DNA from: Paraflavisolibacter caeni
GTDB taxonomy: Bacteria > Bacteroidota > Bacteroidia > Chitinophagales > Chitinophagaceae
Assembly (NCBI RefSeq): GCF_025628885.1
Contig: NZ_JAOTIF010000012.1
Span: 62,001 to 126,000, forward strand
Direction: 5' to 3'
DNA: 64,000 nucleotides
The notes under the pieces were generated by a model. That model was not told the DNA's origin. It saw nothing but the letters and a program-made list of their open reading frames with translations, and searched no databases. Shown here piece by piece: positions 1 to 8,854 of this stretch. The position numbers and the translations under genes were made by a program. Each line of letters starts with the position of its first letter. Position 1 is the stretch's first letter.

Positions 1-2487
1 CAACTTGAAACATCTTACGATCTGGTCCGAACTTACGAGTTCTTTTAAAATTCGATTCTTGTTGTCCTTTGAAAATCGATTAAGTGCATTGCCAATTTGC
101 GGCAGTAGTTCTTCTTTTTCGGTACTCCAGAATGTTCTTTCAAAAAGGGAATCGAATATGTCAATCTGTTTATTTTCTGGTTTATTTATACAATACTTGA
201 TTACAAGAGAAGTGACCTTGTTTTCCAGCTTAGTGAGAGTGGGGGTTATGGGGTAACCTTGTGCTGATAAGATTATCTGATCTTTAAAGATTGTATGATA
301 GCCATTAAGCAATATGGAAAGGTGGGTTCTGATTTTGTTAGCGACAAATCGATTATATTCCTCATACTTATTCTGGGCAACTTCCATTTGTAGATTGGTG
401 GGACTGAGAAATTCATCCAGTATATTATCTTGCTCCATTGCAATAAAAATGGATTTCCAGTCCAACAAACCATTGTTAGATTGCTGGTTGTGCCAGATTG
501 GAACGTTTTCGCTTGTTGTCTTTTTAAAGTAATCCCAGACTGCCTTTTTGCCTGTATTTATTGAATCGAGATAAAATGAAACAAACTTTTGGATAATAAT
601 TGATTGCAGTTCGCGAGACATTTTCTTATCGCTCAGGTTTTTTGCCAGTTTCATTATCCATAGCAGGAAATCCAGTTCAACATGCGGGATAGCAAGGGAA
701 TTATTTCTAAAGTAGTCAAAAGGCTTATAATCGGCTACCTGCTTGTATAGCTCTTTCAGAACTACAGGATACCATAAATCTTCTATTGGCCCGTTAATAG
801 TGATAACCCTTCCGGGAAGCACAGCATGCTCAAATACGTCGCAAAGGGAATTCCCCAGCTGGGTTGCATTGATCTTGTGACGCATGTTTTTTTGTGCATC
901 CGGGCTGATAACTTTCATTTTATCGTGGAAAGAGATGTAAAGACATTGAAAGATTACTTTTGCCTTTTCTTGATTATCAAGGCCTGCGTTCGTGGCTAGG
1001 AACCTACACAATAACCCAAAACAACTTGTAGCTATTTCTTCAAATACGATTGGTTTATCGGCAAGAACATTCTCGCCTTTTTTAAGCTTCCACAGCAATG
1101 TAAAACCCAACGCTGCTGTTTTGGATCGGTAGAGCAGGTTAGGAATAATGTGTGGCTCCCAATAATAGAGATTCCAGCAAGTTTTCCAAAGTGCATATGG
1201 TTTGGCAGAACCAGCTTCTAATAGACAAAGTATTCGTTCGCATGAATTTTCTTCATCATTTCTGACTATCTGGTTTATGTAATAGAAAATATCTTCTCTG
1301 GCATCTTGCGGCCACATCAATTGATGCTGCCATCTGTTATCAATAGCTTCAATGCCCTCGTATAGGTCAAAGAGATCACTATCTGTCGGAAATTCCGGTT
1401 CGTTTTTATGTTCTGATAAGACATAGGAAATAGTTGATACGCGATGTGCCTGATCCAGTTTTATTTTCAGGTACTCTTCTTCACCTGACGTAAGGTCCTC
1501 TTCTGTTAATACGACCTGTAAAGCAGCATCAAGAAATCTTTTTTTAGCATCCAGGTTAAAGTATGTTCTGATACTGCACCAGTGATGGTGGTGAACCATT
1601 CTGTCATGCCAATATCTGATCCTTTCGAGATCGTTAGAAAACTGTTCTTCTGCAAGGAGTGAATTCCAGAGTTTAGCTCCGGCCTTATCAAGTATCATTC
1701 CGCTAAACGGAGAGTCTTGACAACGAAAGTTCAATATATAATTATGGCCGTTTGATGTTAATACTTTTTTTTCTATTAGATCTTTTACCGAAGGGGTTGC
1801 AGGGAACAGCGCAGTGTGACTGGTGTGAAGATTCGTGAGTTGATGTATCGATATTACCAGTCTATTCTGAGTTTCATCTGCCAGGCAATCACGAAGTTTT
1901 TTTATAAAAAGAAAATCATTTGCATATTCGACCAGAGGCCTGTAATAGTCAAGATTTTGGATAGTGATCACCTCATCTTTTTCCTGTATCCAATTGTTTT
2001 TTTTCATTACTGCTACATCGAGGACAATAGTATGAGTTTTATTGAATGCGACGATAGCTTGCTCGAAGGCTGCAACTGAAATCTTGCCATCGACGTGTGC
2101 AACCATCAATTCTGATAAAAAGCCAAATTCGCCCTTCAGATTCGCCACTTTGTCAATGTCAAAAACGCTGTAACGGATAACGCCCGAAATGTTTAGTTTT
2201 TGGTTTACAATGCGAAGCCAGTTACGTTTGAAAAGCCCATCAACGTCAACCTTAAGACCAGTTTCTCTTTGAAAAGTAGTATAAATCTCATAGACTTTCT
2301 CTTTTGTGATAGTATGATAAGGCTGCAAAATTGTATGCAATTGTATCGATGCGTAGAAAAAAGAAGCGCCCCAGTCATTTTCAGCACTCACTTCTTTGGA
2401 ATGATCGAAGGGATTGAAATGTTCCTTTCTTCTGTAAATTTTGATCACCTTGCTCAATTTTGATGCCTCATCCCTAAAATTTTCCAT
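1..2487 (-). CDS. Large uncharacterised protein, partial (C-terminus beyond window)
   Basis: A single uninterrupted reading frame of 829 codons runs on the minus strand from an ATG at 2487 to the left edge without a stop, so the true protein is longer. An in-frame TAG about 42 bases upstream closes the frame and this is the first ATG after it. I recognise no domain: no Walker A, no nuclease or protease motif, no signal peptide and no membrane segment. The protein looks soluble and mostly helical, rich in Trp, Tyr and charged residues, with a distinctive His cluster (MVHHHHWC) near residue 300. Position 144 bp from, and divergent to, a broken DUF4365-like gene suggests an accessory or defence-type locus, but that is inference from context only. 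Confidence 0.85.
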   Translation of the reverse strand, partial: MENFRDEASKLSKVIKIYRRKEHFNPFDHSKEVSAENDWGASFFYASIQLHTILQPYHTITKEKVYEIYTTFQRETGLKVDVDGLFKRNWLRIVNQKLNISGVIRYSVFDIDKVANLKGEFGFLSELMVAHVDGKISVAAFEQAIVAFNKTHTIVLDVAVMKKNNWIQEKDEVITIQNLDYYRPLVEYANDFLFIKKLRDCLADETQNRLVISIHQLTNLHTSHTALFPATPSVKDLIEKKVLTSNGHNYILNFRCQDSPFSGMILDKAGAKLWNSLLAEEQFSNDLERIRYWHDRMVHHHHWCSIRTYFNLDAKKRFLDAALQVVLTEEDLTSGEEEYLKIKLDQAHRVSTISYVLSEHKNEPEFPTDSDLFDLYEGIEAIDNRWQHQLMWPQDAREDIFYYINQIVRNDEENSCERILCLLEAGSAKPYALWKTCWNLYYWEPHIIPNLLYRSKTAALGFTLLWKLKKGENVLADKPIVFEEIATSCFGLLCRFLATNAGLDNQEKAKVIFQCLYISFHDKMKVISPDAQKNMRHKINATQLGNSLCDVFEHAVLPGRVITINGPIEDLWYPVVLKELYKQVADYKPFDYFRNNSLAIPHVELDFLLWIMKLAKNLSDKKMSRELQSIIIQKFVSFYLDSINTGKKAVWDYFKKTTSENVPIWHNQQSNNGLLDWKSIFIAMEQDNILDEFLSPTNLQMEVAQNKYEEYNRFVANKIRTHLSILLNGYHTIFKDQIILSAQGYPITPTLTKLENKVTSLVIKYCINKPENKQIDIFDSLFERTFWSTEKEELLPQIGNALNRFSKDNKNRILKELVSSDQIVRCFKL

Positions 2488-2630
2488 GCAATAAAAATTT
2501 TGAGCAAAAATATTGATGATATTGTCCTATGATCGTTAAAAATTGTTGGGCTATATTATAGAGGGCTAATATTCAAATAAGTCCTCATTCTTCTAATTAA
2601 ACTTTTAGTCCCGGTTGTAAATTTGACAGA

Positions 2631-3034
2631 ATGGAAAACTCATCATCCAAATTGATCCCTGGTAAACCTGCGCCGTATTCCAAGACATCTACTGCGGAAT
2701 AGGATAGCAAGAATTTATTTCAAGTTTTAGTAGGAGCAAAGTATATTAAATGCAAACTGAAAACATTTGACAAGCAGCCTAACTCAGATGGGATCCTGGA
2801 TATTGTTGATAGCGAAGGATATCCTATAGGGAAGATAGTCGTACAATTAAAAGCGCTTTCGGAAAAGAACTACCCTAATCCAAAATATCAATGCGAGCGT
2901 TCATTTTTGGCTACTGTGAAAGCTCAATATTGCAGATCATATTGGTAGTAGTTAACCACAGTAAAGATCGGAAAGTATACTGGCGGCATTTTGACTGTGT
3001 GACACTAATGGAAGTATCAGCCAACACGGACTGA
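2631..3034 (+). pseudogene. DUF4365-like protein, pseudogene (nonsense plus frameshift)
   Basis: Begins with ATG at 2631 and reads 23 codons to an in-frame TAG at 2700-2702, then stays open to 2948 with a conserved-looking stretch (DGILDIVD, GKIVVQLKAL, PKYQCERSFLA). Sequence similarity continues in another frame from 2942 (LVVVNHSKDRKVYWRHFD) to a TGA at 3032-3034. The order of hydrophobic strand, VQLK, a PKYxCE motif and LxVVxxxxxKVYWxH resembles DUF4365 proteins, which I recall as a PD-(D/E)XK-like fold often found in accessory regions; the family call is from memory of the pattern. Two independent lesions mean no full product. Further short open pieces to about 3120 may be its degraded tail. 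Confidence 0.6.
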
Positions 3035-3296
3035 TAAAGATGTTCGTTGACCATTCCGGTCGGAAATTGTATTAATGGCAATCAGCAAACCAGTATCACA
3101 ACTTGTCATCAAATAGTTTACTAGTTTAAGTAGAGAGTATAGAATTGTGACTCCGAAATAAAAAGGAGAAAAGCATAGGAAATTCTATTAAAAGATCTGG
3201 ATGGTAGATTCCAGAATCCTATTTACTTAACCTTTCCTCTTGTAATAGAAGTTCATTACTTCCTAGACATTAATAGTTATAGGCATGTATCATAAG

Positions 3297-3486
3297 ATTT
3301 GAATTAAATTGCTATCATTTGTACTTCTTATTTTGTAAATTTATAGAGCAGTTTAGCTCTTCGAAATTCCATCAAATTCAAGCAGTTTATGCGGTTTCCT
3401 TTTCGGTATCCTAAATGGTTTGATCGCTTGAAACTCAATACAGTAGCGGCTTTTGTGGTCCTGTTCTGTTCCCTACAGGGTCACTT
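3297..3486 (+). repeat. Direct repeat copy A: ~190-bp conserved leader-like element
   Basis: Matches 15649-15825 along its length apart from scattered substitutions and one block of about ten bases missing in the other copy. It contains a short hairpin (AGAGC-AGTTTA-GCTCT) and ends in a second stem in which GTGGTCCTGT pairs with ACAGGGTCAC. A strong terminator follows directly. Both copies lie less than 100 bases upstream of a gene start. Read as protein, the second half gives a signal-peptide-like string (RLKLNTVAAFVVLFCSLQG), so it could instead be the dead 5' end of a SusC-like gene; copy B lacks the ATG. It is either a small structured RNA, a regulatory leader or a gene remnant. Confidence 0.7.
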
Positions 3487-3487
3487 T

Positions 3488-3527
3488 AAGGAACCAGCGT
3501 TTCGGATCGAACGTTGGTTCCTTTTTT
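3488..3527 (+). terminator. Rho-independent terminator
   Basis: AAGGAACCAGCGTT pairs with AACGTTGGTTCCTT (one G-T wobble), with a short loop, and the right arm runs into six Ts. It sits at the end of repeat copy A and 55 bases before the lipoprotein start, so it would end any transcript made from the repeat or act as an attenuator. Confidence 0.8.
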
Positions 3528-3581
3528 ATTTCTCTAAAAGTCTCGTTTACACAAATAGGACCTATCCTGGAAAATGTTACT

Positions 3582-3917
3582 ATGATTACCCGAACTCTTC
3601 AATTATTTGTTTTAGCTGCATTTTTCTTGACAAGCTGTTCTAAAAATGGTGAATCAAAGAGTTTTTCCAATATTTACGTGACTGACCGTTATGGACAAAT
3701 GCTTGCAGGTGATACATCAGATGGACAATGGAGGAGCAAGTATTTTACAGATTCGGAACTTGCTCATTTTTCGAGTTTGGATACTATTAAGCTGACAGGC
3801 ACTACCAAGCCTTCTTTTTGGCATGTTACTTATGCCTATTCAAACCCATTTGCTCATTATACAAATGTATCGGTTAATGCAGAAGGGAATGAACATTTTT
3901 TTAAGACCTGGGGGTAA
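3582..3917 (+). CDS. Small lipoprotein of unknown function, possibly frameshifted
   Basis: The ATG at 3582 gives a classic lipoprotein signal (MITRTLQLFVLAAFFLTSC) with Cys-19 as the lipidation site. The mature part has no family I recognise. The open frame extends upstream to 3453 but that part overlaps the terminator and is not likely coding. The frame stops at 3917 just after a run of seven Ts and a run of five Gs; shifting frame there keeps it open for 31 more codons to a TAA at 3998-4000 (DLGVILNTSEITGNN and on), so the natural protein may end at 4000 and this copy may be frameshifted. Outer or periplasmic membrane localisation is expected. Confidence 0.6.
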   Translation: MITRTLQLFVLAAFFLTSCSKNGESKSFSNIYVTDRYGQMLAGDTSDGQWRSKYFTDSELAHFSSLDTIKLTGTTKPSFWHVTYAYSNPFAHYTNVSVNAEGNEHFFKTWG

Positions 3918-4111
3918 TCTTGAATACAAGTGAGATAACTGGTAACAACATAACCAGAAGGATGTATGGCCATATCTATTCACACCCATTCTTTACCTAA
4001 AACTCATTTACATTTATAATTAAAACATCAGCTTAACGCTCATTTGCTTAAGATAATTGTTGAAATGAGGGATCTTAAAACCTCTTCTCACCCAAAAGTG
4101 AGCATTTGCAA

Positions 4112-4600
4112 ATGAGCTTTAATCCCACAGAGAACAATCACGTGGGCGCCGGCTACGGCTTTATTCCCAAAGGCTATTATCTACATCTTGGCGTAGATTG
4201 CAAATGCCGTCTGGTCGTTATTCGGGGCAAAGTGAATAAGAAGCAGGTAACTGCCGACGCAGAACAGCAAGCGATCATCAAAGCCCAGAAGGATGATGGT
4301 GAGGGTGGCGAAAAAGTGCTCAGCTTCGAAGGTTCCATCATCACCGGATTGGTGAATGGAAAGCCGGTAACAAAGGCGACTGATACGCTTTACGCGCGTG
4401 GCATGGCCGGCCTGATGGCAGGTGGCGGGACGAAAAAGCTCAGCAGCGCCAGGTCAGTTGCCAATCTACAAACGGTAAATTGGCAGTATAATCATCCAAA
4501 TAATGGGATAGAAAGGAGACATCGTTTTATCAAGTGGCAAACCAAAACAATCTTGGATTTAAGAACATTGAATCTGACTCATGAACACTTGCTGGTATAA
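4112..4600 (+). CDS. Hypothetical protein, chimeric with transposase remnant
   Basis: The ATG at 4112 is preferred over the TTG two codons earlier. The first ~120 codons (to about 4480) are clearly richer in GC than the surroundings and encode a soluble, Gly/Lys-rich sequence (VGAGYGFIPKGYYLHLGVD, DDGEGGEKVLSFEGS) that I do not recognise. The last ~40 codons read into a degraded IS6-type transposase tail (GIERRHRFIKWQTK), so the natural C-terminus has been replaced. The composition shift and the fusion point to a horizontally acquired fragment. Whether it is expressed is unknown. Confidence 0.4.
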   Translation: MSFNPTENNHVGAGYGFIPKGYYLHLGVDCKCRLVVIRGKVNKKQVTADAEQQAIIKAQKDDGEGGEKVLSFEGSIITGLVNGKPVTKATDTLYARGMAGLMAGGGTKKLSSARSVANLQTVNWQYNHPNNGIERRHRFIKWQTKTILDLRTLNLTHEHLLV

Positions 4601-4671
4601 AAATGGTGAGAATGATTAAAGAAAGTCAAGTAGTTGCTCCTATGGCGACTTCCTATAAAACATTTACATGA
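4481..4671 (+). pseudogene. IS6-family-like transposase C-terminal remnant
   Basis: Reads IERRHRFIKWQTK in the frame of the preceding ORF, then after a one-base shift near 4545 reads NLGFKNIESDS, a stop, and TLAGIKMVRMIKESQ. The pattern E/R-x-x-HRFIK-x-x-x-x-x-LGFK-S-x-x-TLxGIxxxxMIxxxQ is the C-terminal signature of IS6-family DDE transposases as I recall them. A frameshift and an in-frame stop show it is dead. It ends on the start codon of the downstream ohr gene, so the insertion scar directly abuts that gene. Confidence 0.7.
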
Positions 4672-5087
4672 AAACACTATATCAAACCAGCGTTACTGTA
4701 ACTGGTGGACGAAACGGAAAAGTTCAAAGTGAAGACGGTGTTCTGGAACTGGAAGTAAGGACACCCAAAGAATTGGGAGGACCAGCAGGTTATACCAATC
4801 CTGAACAATTGTTTGCGGCAGGTTATGCAGCATGTTTTGACAGTGCCCTTAATGTGGTAATGAACCGGGAAAAAATACATTCTGAAGGCCCTTCTACAGT
4901 CAAAGCAACCGTTGCATTGAAGCCAAATGGAGAAGGAGGATATGCATTAGACGTTGCTTTGGCTGTGACGATTCCTGGTATTGAAAAAAGCAAAGCAAGG
5001 GAACTGGTAGAGAAAGCTCATAAAGTATGTCCTTATTCCAACGCAATCGTTAAAAATGTTAATGTTCAGTTGGAAGTAATTTCATAA
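4668..5087 (+). CDS. ohr: Organic hydroperoxide resistance protein (Ohr/OsmC family)
   Basis: 139 residues, the usual Ohr length. It reduces organic hydroperoxides in the cytoplasm using two redox cysteines. The Ohr pattern is present: YTNPEQLFAAGYAACFDSAL with the peroxidatic Cys around residue 56, and the resolving Cys in KVCPYSNA near residue 121. Starts at ATG 4668, overlapping the end of an IS remnant, so its promoter may be altered by that scar. Convergent with the dihaem cytochrome c gene. Fits with the redox-stress genes that follow. Confidence 0.93.
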   Translation: MKTLYQTSVTVTGGRNGKVQSEDGVLELEVRTPKELGGPAGYTNPEQLFAAGYAACFDSALNVVMNREKIHSEGPSTVKATVALKPNGEGGYALDVALAVTIPGIEKSKARELVEKAHKVCPYSNAIVKNVNVQLEVIS

Positions 5088-5195
5088 TTTCTCATTGGGA
5101 TGGTTGCAGGCTCGTCCAATCCGCAAATCAAAGAGCAAATACATATTAGTTAATCATATCCGTTATAAGGCCTTAAAGATGCCTTAGATGCTTCC

Positions 5196-6578
5196 TTACA
5201 GTGTTTTCAAATATTCTATTACTGCTTTTCGTTCAGCATCGGTAAGTTTATCTCCAAAATAATGTCCGTAATTACCGTATCCTGGCCAATCAGTATTGTA
5301 AACAGTTGTACCATCCCCATTTTCATGAATTGAAAATTTCCAGCCTATCTTTTCGTAATCATACTCTGGTTTTTCAAAATCTCTTGACCAGTACTGGGGT
5401 CTCAATTTACTATTTAATACCGCCTCCAAAGTAGGTACAGAGCCATTGTGTAAATAGGGCGCAGTGACCCAGATGCCGTCCAAAGGAGGAGCTATATAAC
5501 CTTCGAAAGGTTCCAGCCTTGCCGGATGATCACCCTGTGTAAACCAGCTCTTATTGAACCAATTGACAAACTGGGGATTGGAGTAATTGCTCTTAAACAG
5601 AAGTGAATCGGTTTTGATCATAGCTTCAGGGATCAACAGATTCGGATAGGACTCTTTTTCGCCATAAGTACCATGACATTTGGAGCAACTTTTTTCGAAC
5701 AGCACTTTACCTTGCTGTACTAACTCTTCATTAACCGGATATGGATATTTGGGAGGTGTGATAGAATAAATATAGGCTAGCAAATCCGGCATGTGATCAT
5801 CTACCTGCCTCGATTCTGACGTATCATTTACGGTTAAAAGGTTCGATGCCATTAAAAACCGTCCAAAATCGCCACGGCCGAATCCGTTATAAAACATAGC
5901 ATTTTTCTTCTTCAGCAACCACCAGGGTGGTGTATCGGTAGGCACTACTTCATCGGGAATTTCCAATATCGGACGGTTTGTCCATTGAAAGGTATTCGGA
6001 TCGCGGTGAGCAATGAGCACATAGGCTAAACGTCCGGCTGCATTCACACCCCGGACTTTTGTATATAAATACGGTGCAATGGTTTTGGTCACTGTAAAAA
6101 AGGGAGCAGCAGCCTCGTACTTTTTAGGGTACAGTGTTTTTAACAACGATTCTACATGTTGAATTTTTTTGGCATTTACTTTTTTGTTGTTGGTAAAATC
6201 AATGGAAGTATTGCCTAAGCCAATGATCAACTCATTATTAAAAACCTGAGCATGACATTGCAGACAGTTCGGTGCGGCAAGTACCTCGCCGTTCTTGGCT
6301 GTTACGGCCGTGTATTCATACGACAATTTTTTATTAAAGCCTTCCCTTTGCAGGTAATTGGCTTTTGATGCACCGGCTCCTAATAAATATAAATTGTAGG
6401 GAATACCGCTTTTTACATAATCACCTGTAATTAAATACTGCCATCCCTGTTTTGCATCTCCTATTCTTTGCGGACTGGCTGGTATAGGTACCGGTTTTTC
6501 AATTTCCCATGCACTTATAAAAGCCGAAAGGCCTAATCCACACAGGATCATCACTACAATCACTACCCACTTTTTCAT
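5196..6578 (-). CDS. Dihaem c-type cytochrome, probable periplasmic oxidoreductase
   Basis: 460 residues with an N-terminal hydrophobic export segment (VVIVVMILCGLGLSAF). Two haem c attachment motifs are visible: CLQCH near residue 101 and CSKCH near residue 298. The C-terminal half resembles a standard class I cytochrome c domain, ending in the usual TDAERKAVIEYLKTL. The overall plan recalls dihaem cytochromes in the cytochrome c peroxidase/MauG-like superfamily, but I do not see enough to name the reaction. Periplasmic electron transfer is expected. It stands alone, convergent to ohr and separated from the araC-type gene by 275 bases. Confidence 0.8.
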   Translation of the reverse strand: MKKWVVIVVMILCGLGLSAFISAWEIEKPVPIPASPQRIGDAKQGWQYLITGDYVKSGIPYNLYLLGAGASKANYLQREGFNKKLSYEYTAVTAKNGEVLAAPNCLQCHAQVFNNELIIGLGNTSIDFTNNKKVNAKKIQHVESLLKTLYPKKYEAAAPFFTVTKTIAPYLYTKVRGVNAAGRLAYVLIAHRDPNTFQWTNRPILEIPDEVVPTDTPPWWLLKKKNAMFYNGFGRGDFGRFLMASNLLTVNDTSESRQVDDHMPDLLAYIYSITPPKYPYPVNEELVQQGKVLFEKSCSKCHGTYGEKESYPNLLIPEAMIKTDSLLFKSNYSNPQFVNWFNKSWFTQGDHPARLEPFEGYIAPPLDGIWVTAPYLHNGSVPTLEAVLNSKLRPQYWSRDFEKPEYDYEKIGWKFSIHENGDGTTVYNTDWPGYGNYGHYFGDKLTDAERKAVIEYLKTL

Positions 6579-6754
6579 AAATATTTATTCCATATAAAAG
6601 TTAGGAAAGAATTGCGAGCCCAACAAGAAATGATGAATAATCAGTTCAAAATAAACCAAATGTAAAGGTGCCCTCTGAGGGGCTATATTCTACAATTGTT
6701 TATCAAAATGCATTCCTGAAGAAGGTTGCAGACCACTCCGGTCTGTATATAATG
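6579..6754. other. Intergenic upstream of the cytochrome gene
   Basis: This and the following hairpin make a 275-base gap between two minus-strand genes. It holds a small hairpin (GCCCTCTGAGGGGC near 6671) and otherwise AT-rich DNA. No gene is supported. Confidence 0.5.
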
Positions 6755-6790
6755 AGCTCCAGGCAATCGAATATCAATTGTCTGGAGCTT
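6755..6790 (-). terminator. Hairpin downstream of the AraC-type gene
   Basis: AGCTCCAGGCAATC pairs with its near-complement ending TGTCTGGAGCT around an 8-base loop, with one G-T wobble. It lies 64 bases past the stop of the minus-strand regulator. There is no long T-run, so it is a likely but not certain terminator. Confidence 0.5.
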
Positions 6791-6853
6791 AATTGTTTCA
6801 GTTAGGCACCCCTTTAGATATAAATTGCTTTTACTTATTAAGTACAGTTCATA

Positions 6854-7750
6854 TCAATTGAACAACCTGTATTCATTCGGTGATTGTCCCACACGTTGTT
6901 TAAACAACCGGGTAAAATGCTGGGGATACTTAAATCCCAACTCATACGCAATTTGGCTAACAGACTTGCTTTGGTCAAATATTCTTTCTTTAGCTACATC
7001 AATTACCTTCACTTGGATGTACTCCTGCGCTGTTTTACCAGTTTCTTTCTTGATCAGGTCACCAAAATAGCTGGCAGATAAATTCAATTCATTGGCGCAA
7101 TAAGCTACAGAAGGCAAACCAATTGTTTGCGGTTTCTCTGATTCGAAATACTCGTTTAACAAATTTTCAAACCTTTCCAAAATCCCCTTATGTACGTTAT
7201 CACGGGTAATAAACTGGCGGTCGTAAAAACGGACGCAATAGTTCAAGAACAATTCAATGTTAGATACAATCAATCTTTTACTGTGCTTGTCAATGGCATG
7301 CTCTAACTCGTATTCAATTTTTGAAAAACAATCCAACACAATCTTTCGTTCACGTTCTGATAAATGGAGTGCTTCATTCGATTGGTAACCGAAGAACGTA
7401 TAGTCCTGTATATTCCGTCCAAGCGAAGTGCCATGTATTAAATCAGGATGAAAAACCAGTGCATATCCTTTCGGTTGATAAGTCTCTCCATTGCTATTTA
7501 TGCCTGCCACCTGTCCCGGTGCCAGGAAAACCAGTGTACCTTCCTGGTAGTCATACGTATGCCGACCGTATACCAAATCACCACATTTCACATCTTTTAA
7601 GAAGATGGTGTAGAAACCAAAATACATCCGGGAACCTTGCCTGGGACTTGCTTTTGACAAGTCAACCACACTCACCAGCGGGTGTAGCGTTTCGTTATTG
7701 TTGAAGGCGTTGTAATCACTGATGGTTTCAAACCGTCGCAGGTTATCCAT
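6854..7750 (-). CDS. AraC-family transcriptional regulator
   Basis: 298 residues: an N-terminal cupin-like sensing domain (to about residue 150) and a C-terminal pair of helix-turn-helices. The DNA-binding part is clear: LNLSASYFGDLIKKETGKTAQEY, then SVSQIAYELGFKYPQHFTRLFK and the terminal GQSPNEYR. It is divergent from an aldo/keto reductase gene with 157 bases between the starts, so it probably controls that gene and perhaps the whole block to 15.5 kb. This arrangement resembles the YqhC-YqhD/DkgA aldehyde-response layout of enterobacteria, by analogy only. Confidence 0.92.
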   Translation of the reverse strand: MDNLRRFETISDYNAFNNNETLHPLVSVVDLSKASPRQGSRMYFGFYTIFLKDVKCGDLVYGRHTYDYQEGTLVFLAPGQVAGINSNGETYQPKGYALVFHPDLIHGTSLGRNIQDYTFFGYQSNEALHLSERERKIVLDCFSKIEYELEHAIDKHSKRLIVSNIELFLNYCVRFYDRQFITRDNVHKGILERFENLLNEYFESEKPQTIGLPSVAYCANELNLSASYFGDLIKKETGKTAQEYIQVKVIDVAKERIFDQSKSVSQIAYELGFKYPQHFTRLFKQRVGQSPNEYRLFN

Positions 7751-7874
7751 ATCACTATTGTTTTAACAAATTCAAAATTACCTCTTTTGTCACCCTTTTA
7801 TGAATGAGCAGTCGCTAATCAGCAATATTGGTAGGAAAAACCGGAATCTGTATACCTGGCAGGCAGAAAAATGA

Positions 7875-8759
<885 letters not shown>

Positions 8760-8854
8760 CTCACTTTAAATATTGAAAATGCAAAAAAAGAAGCTAAGTC
8801 AGTTCAGTCCATAAGGTTGAATTGCTTAGGAGTAACAATTTAAAATAAACTAGA

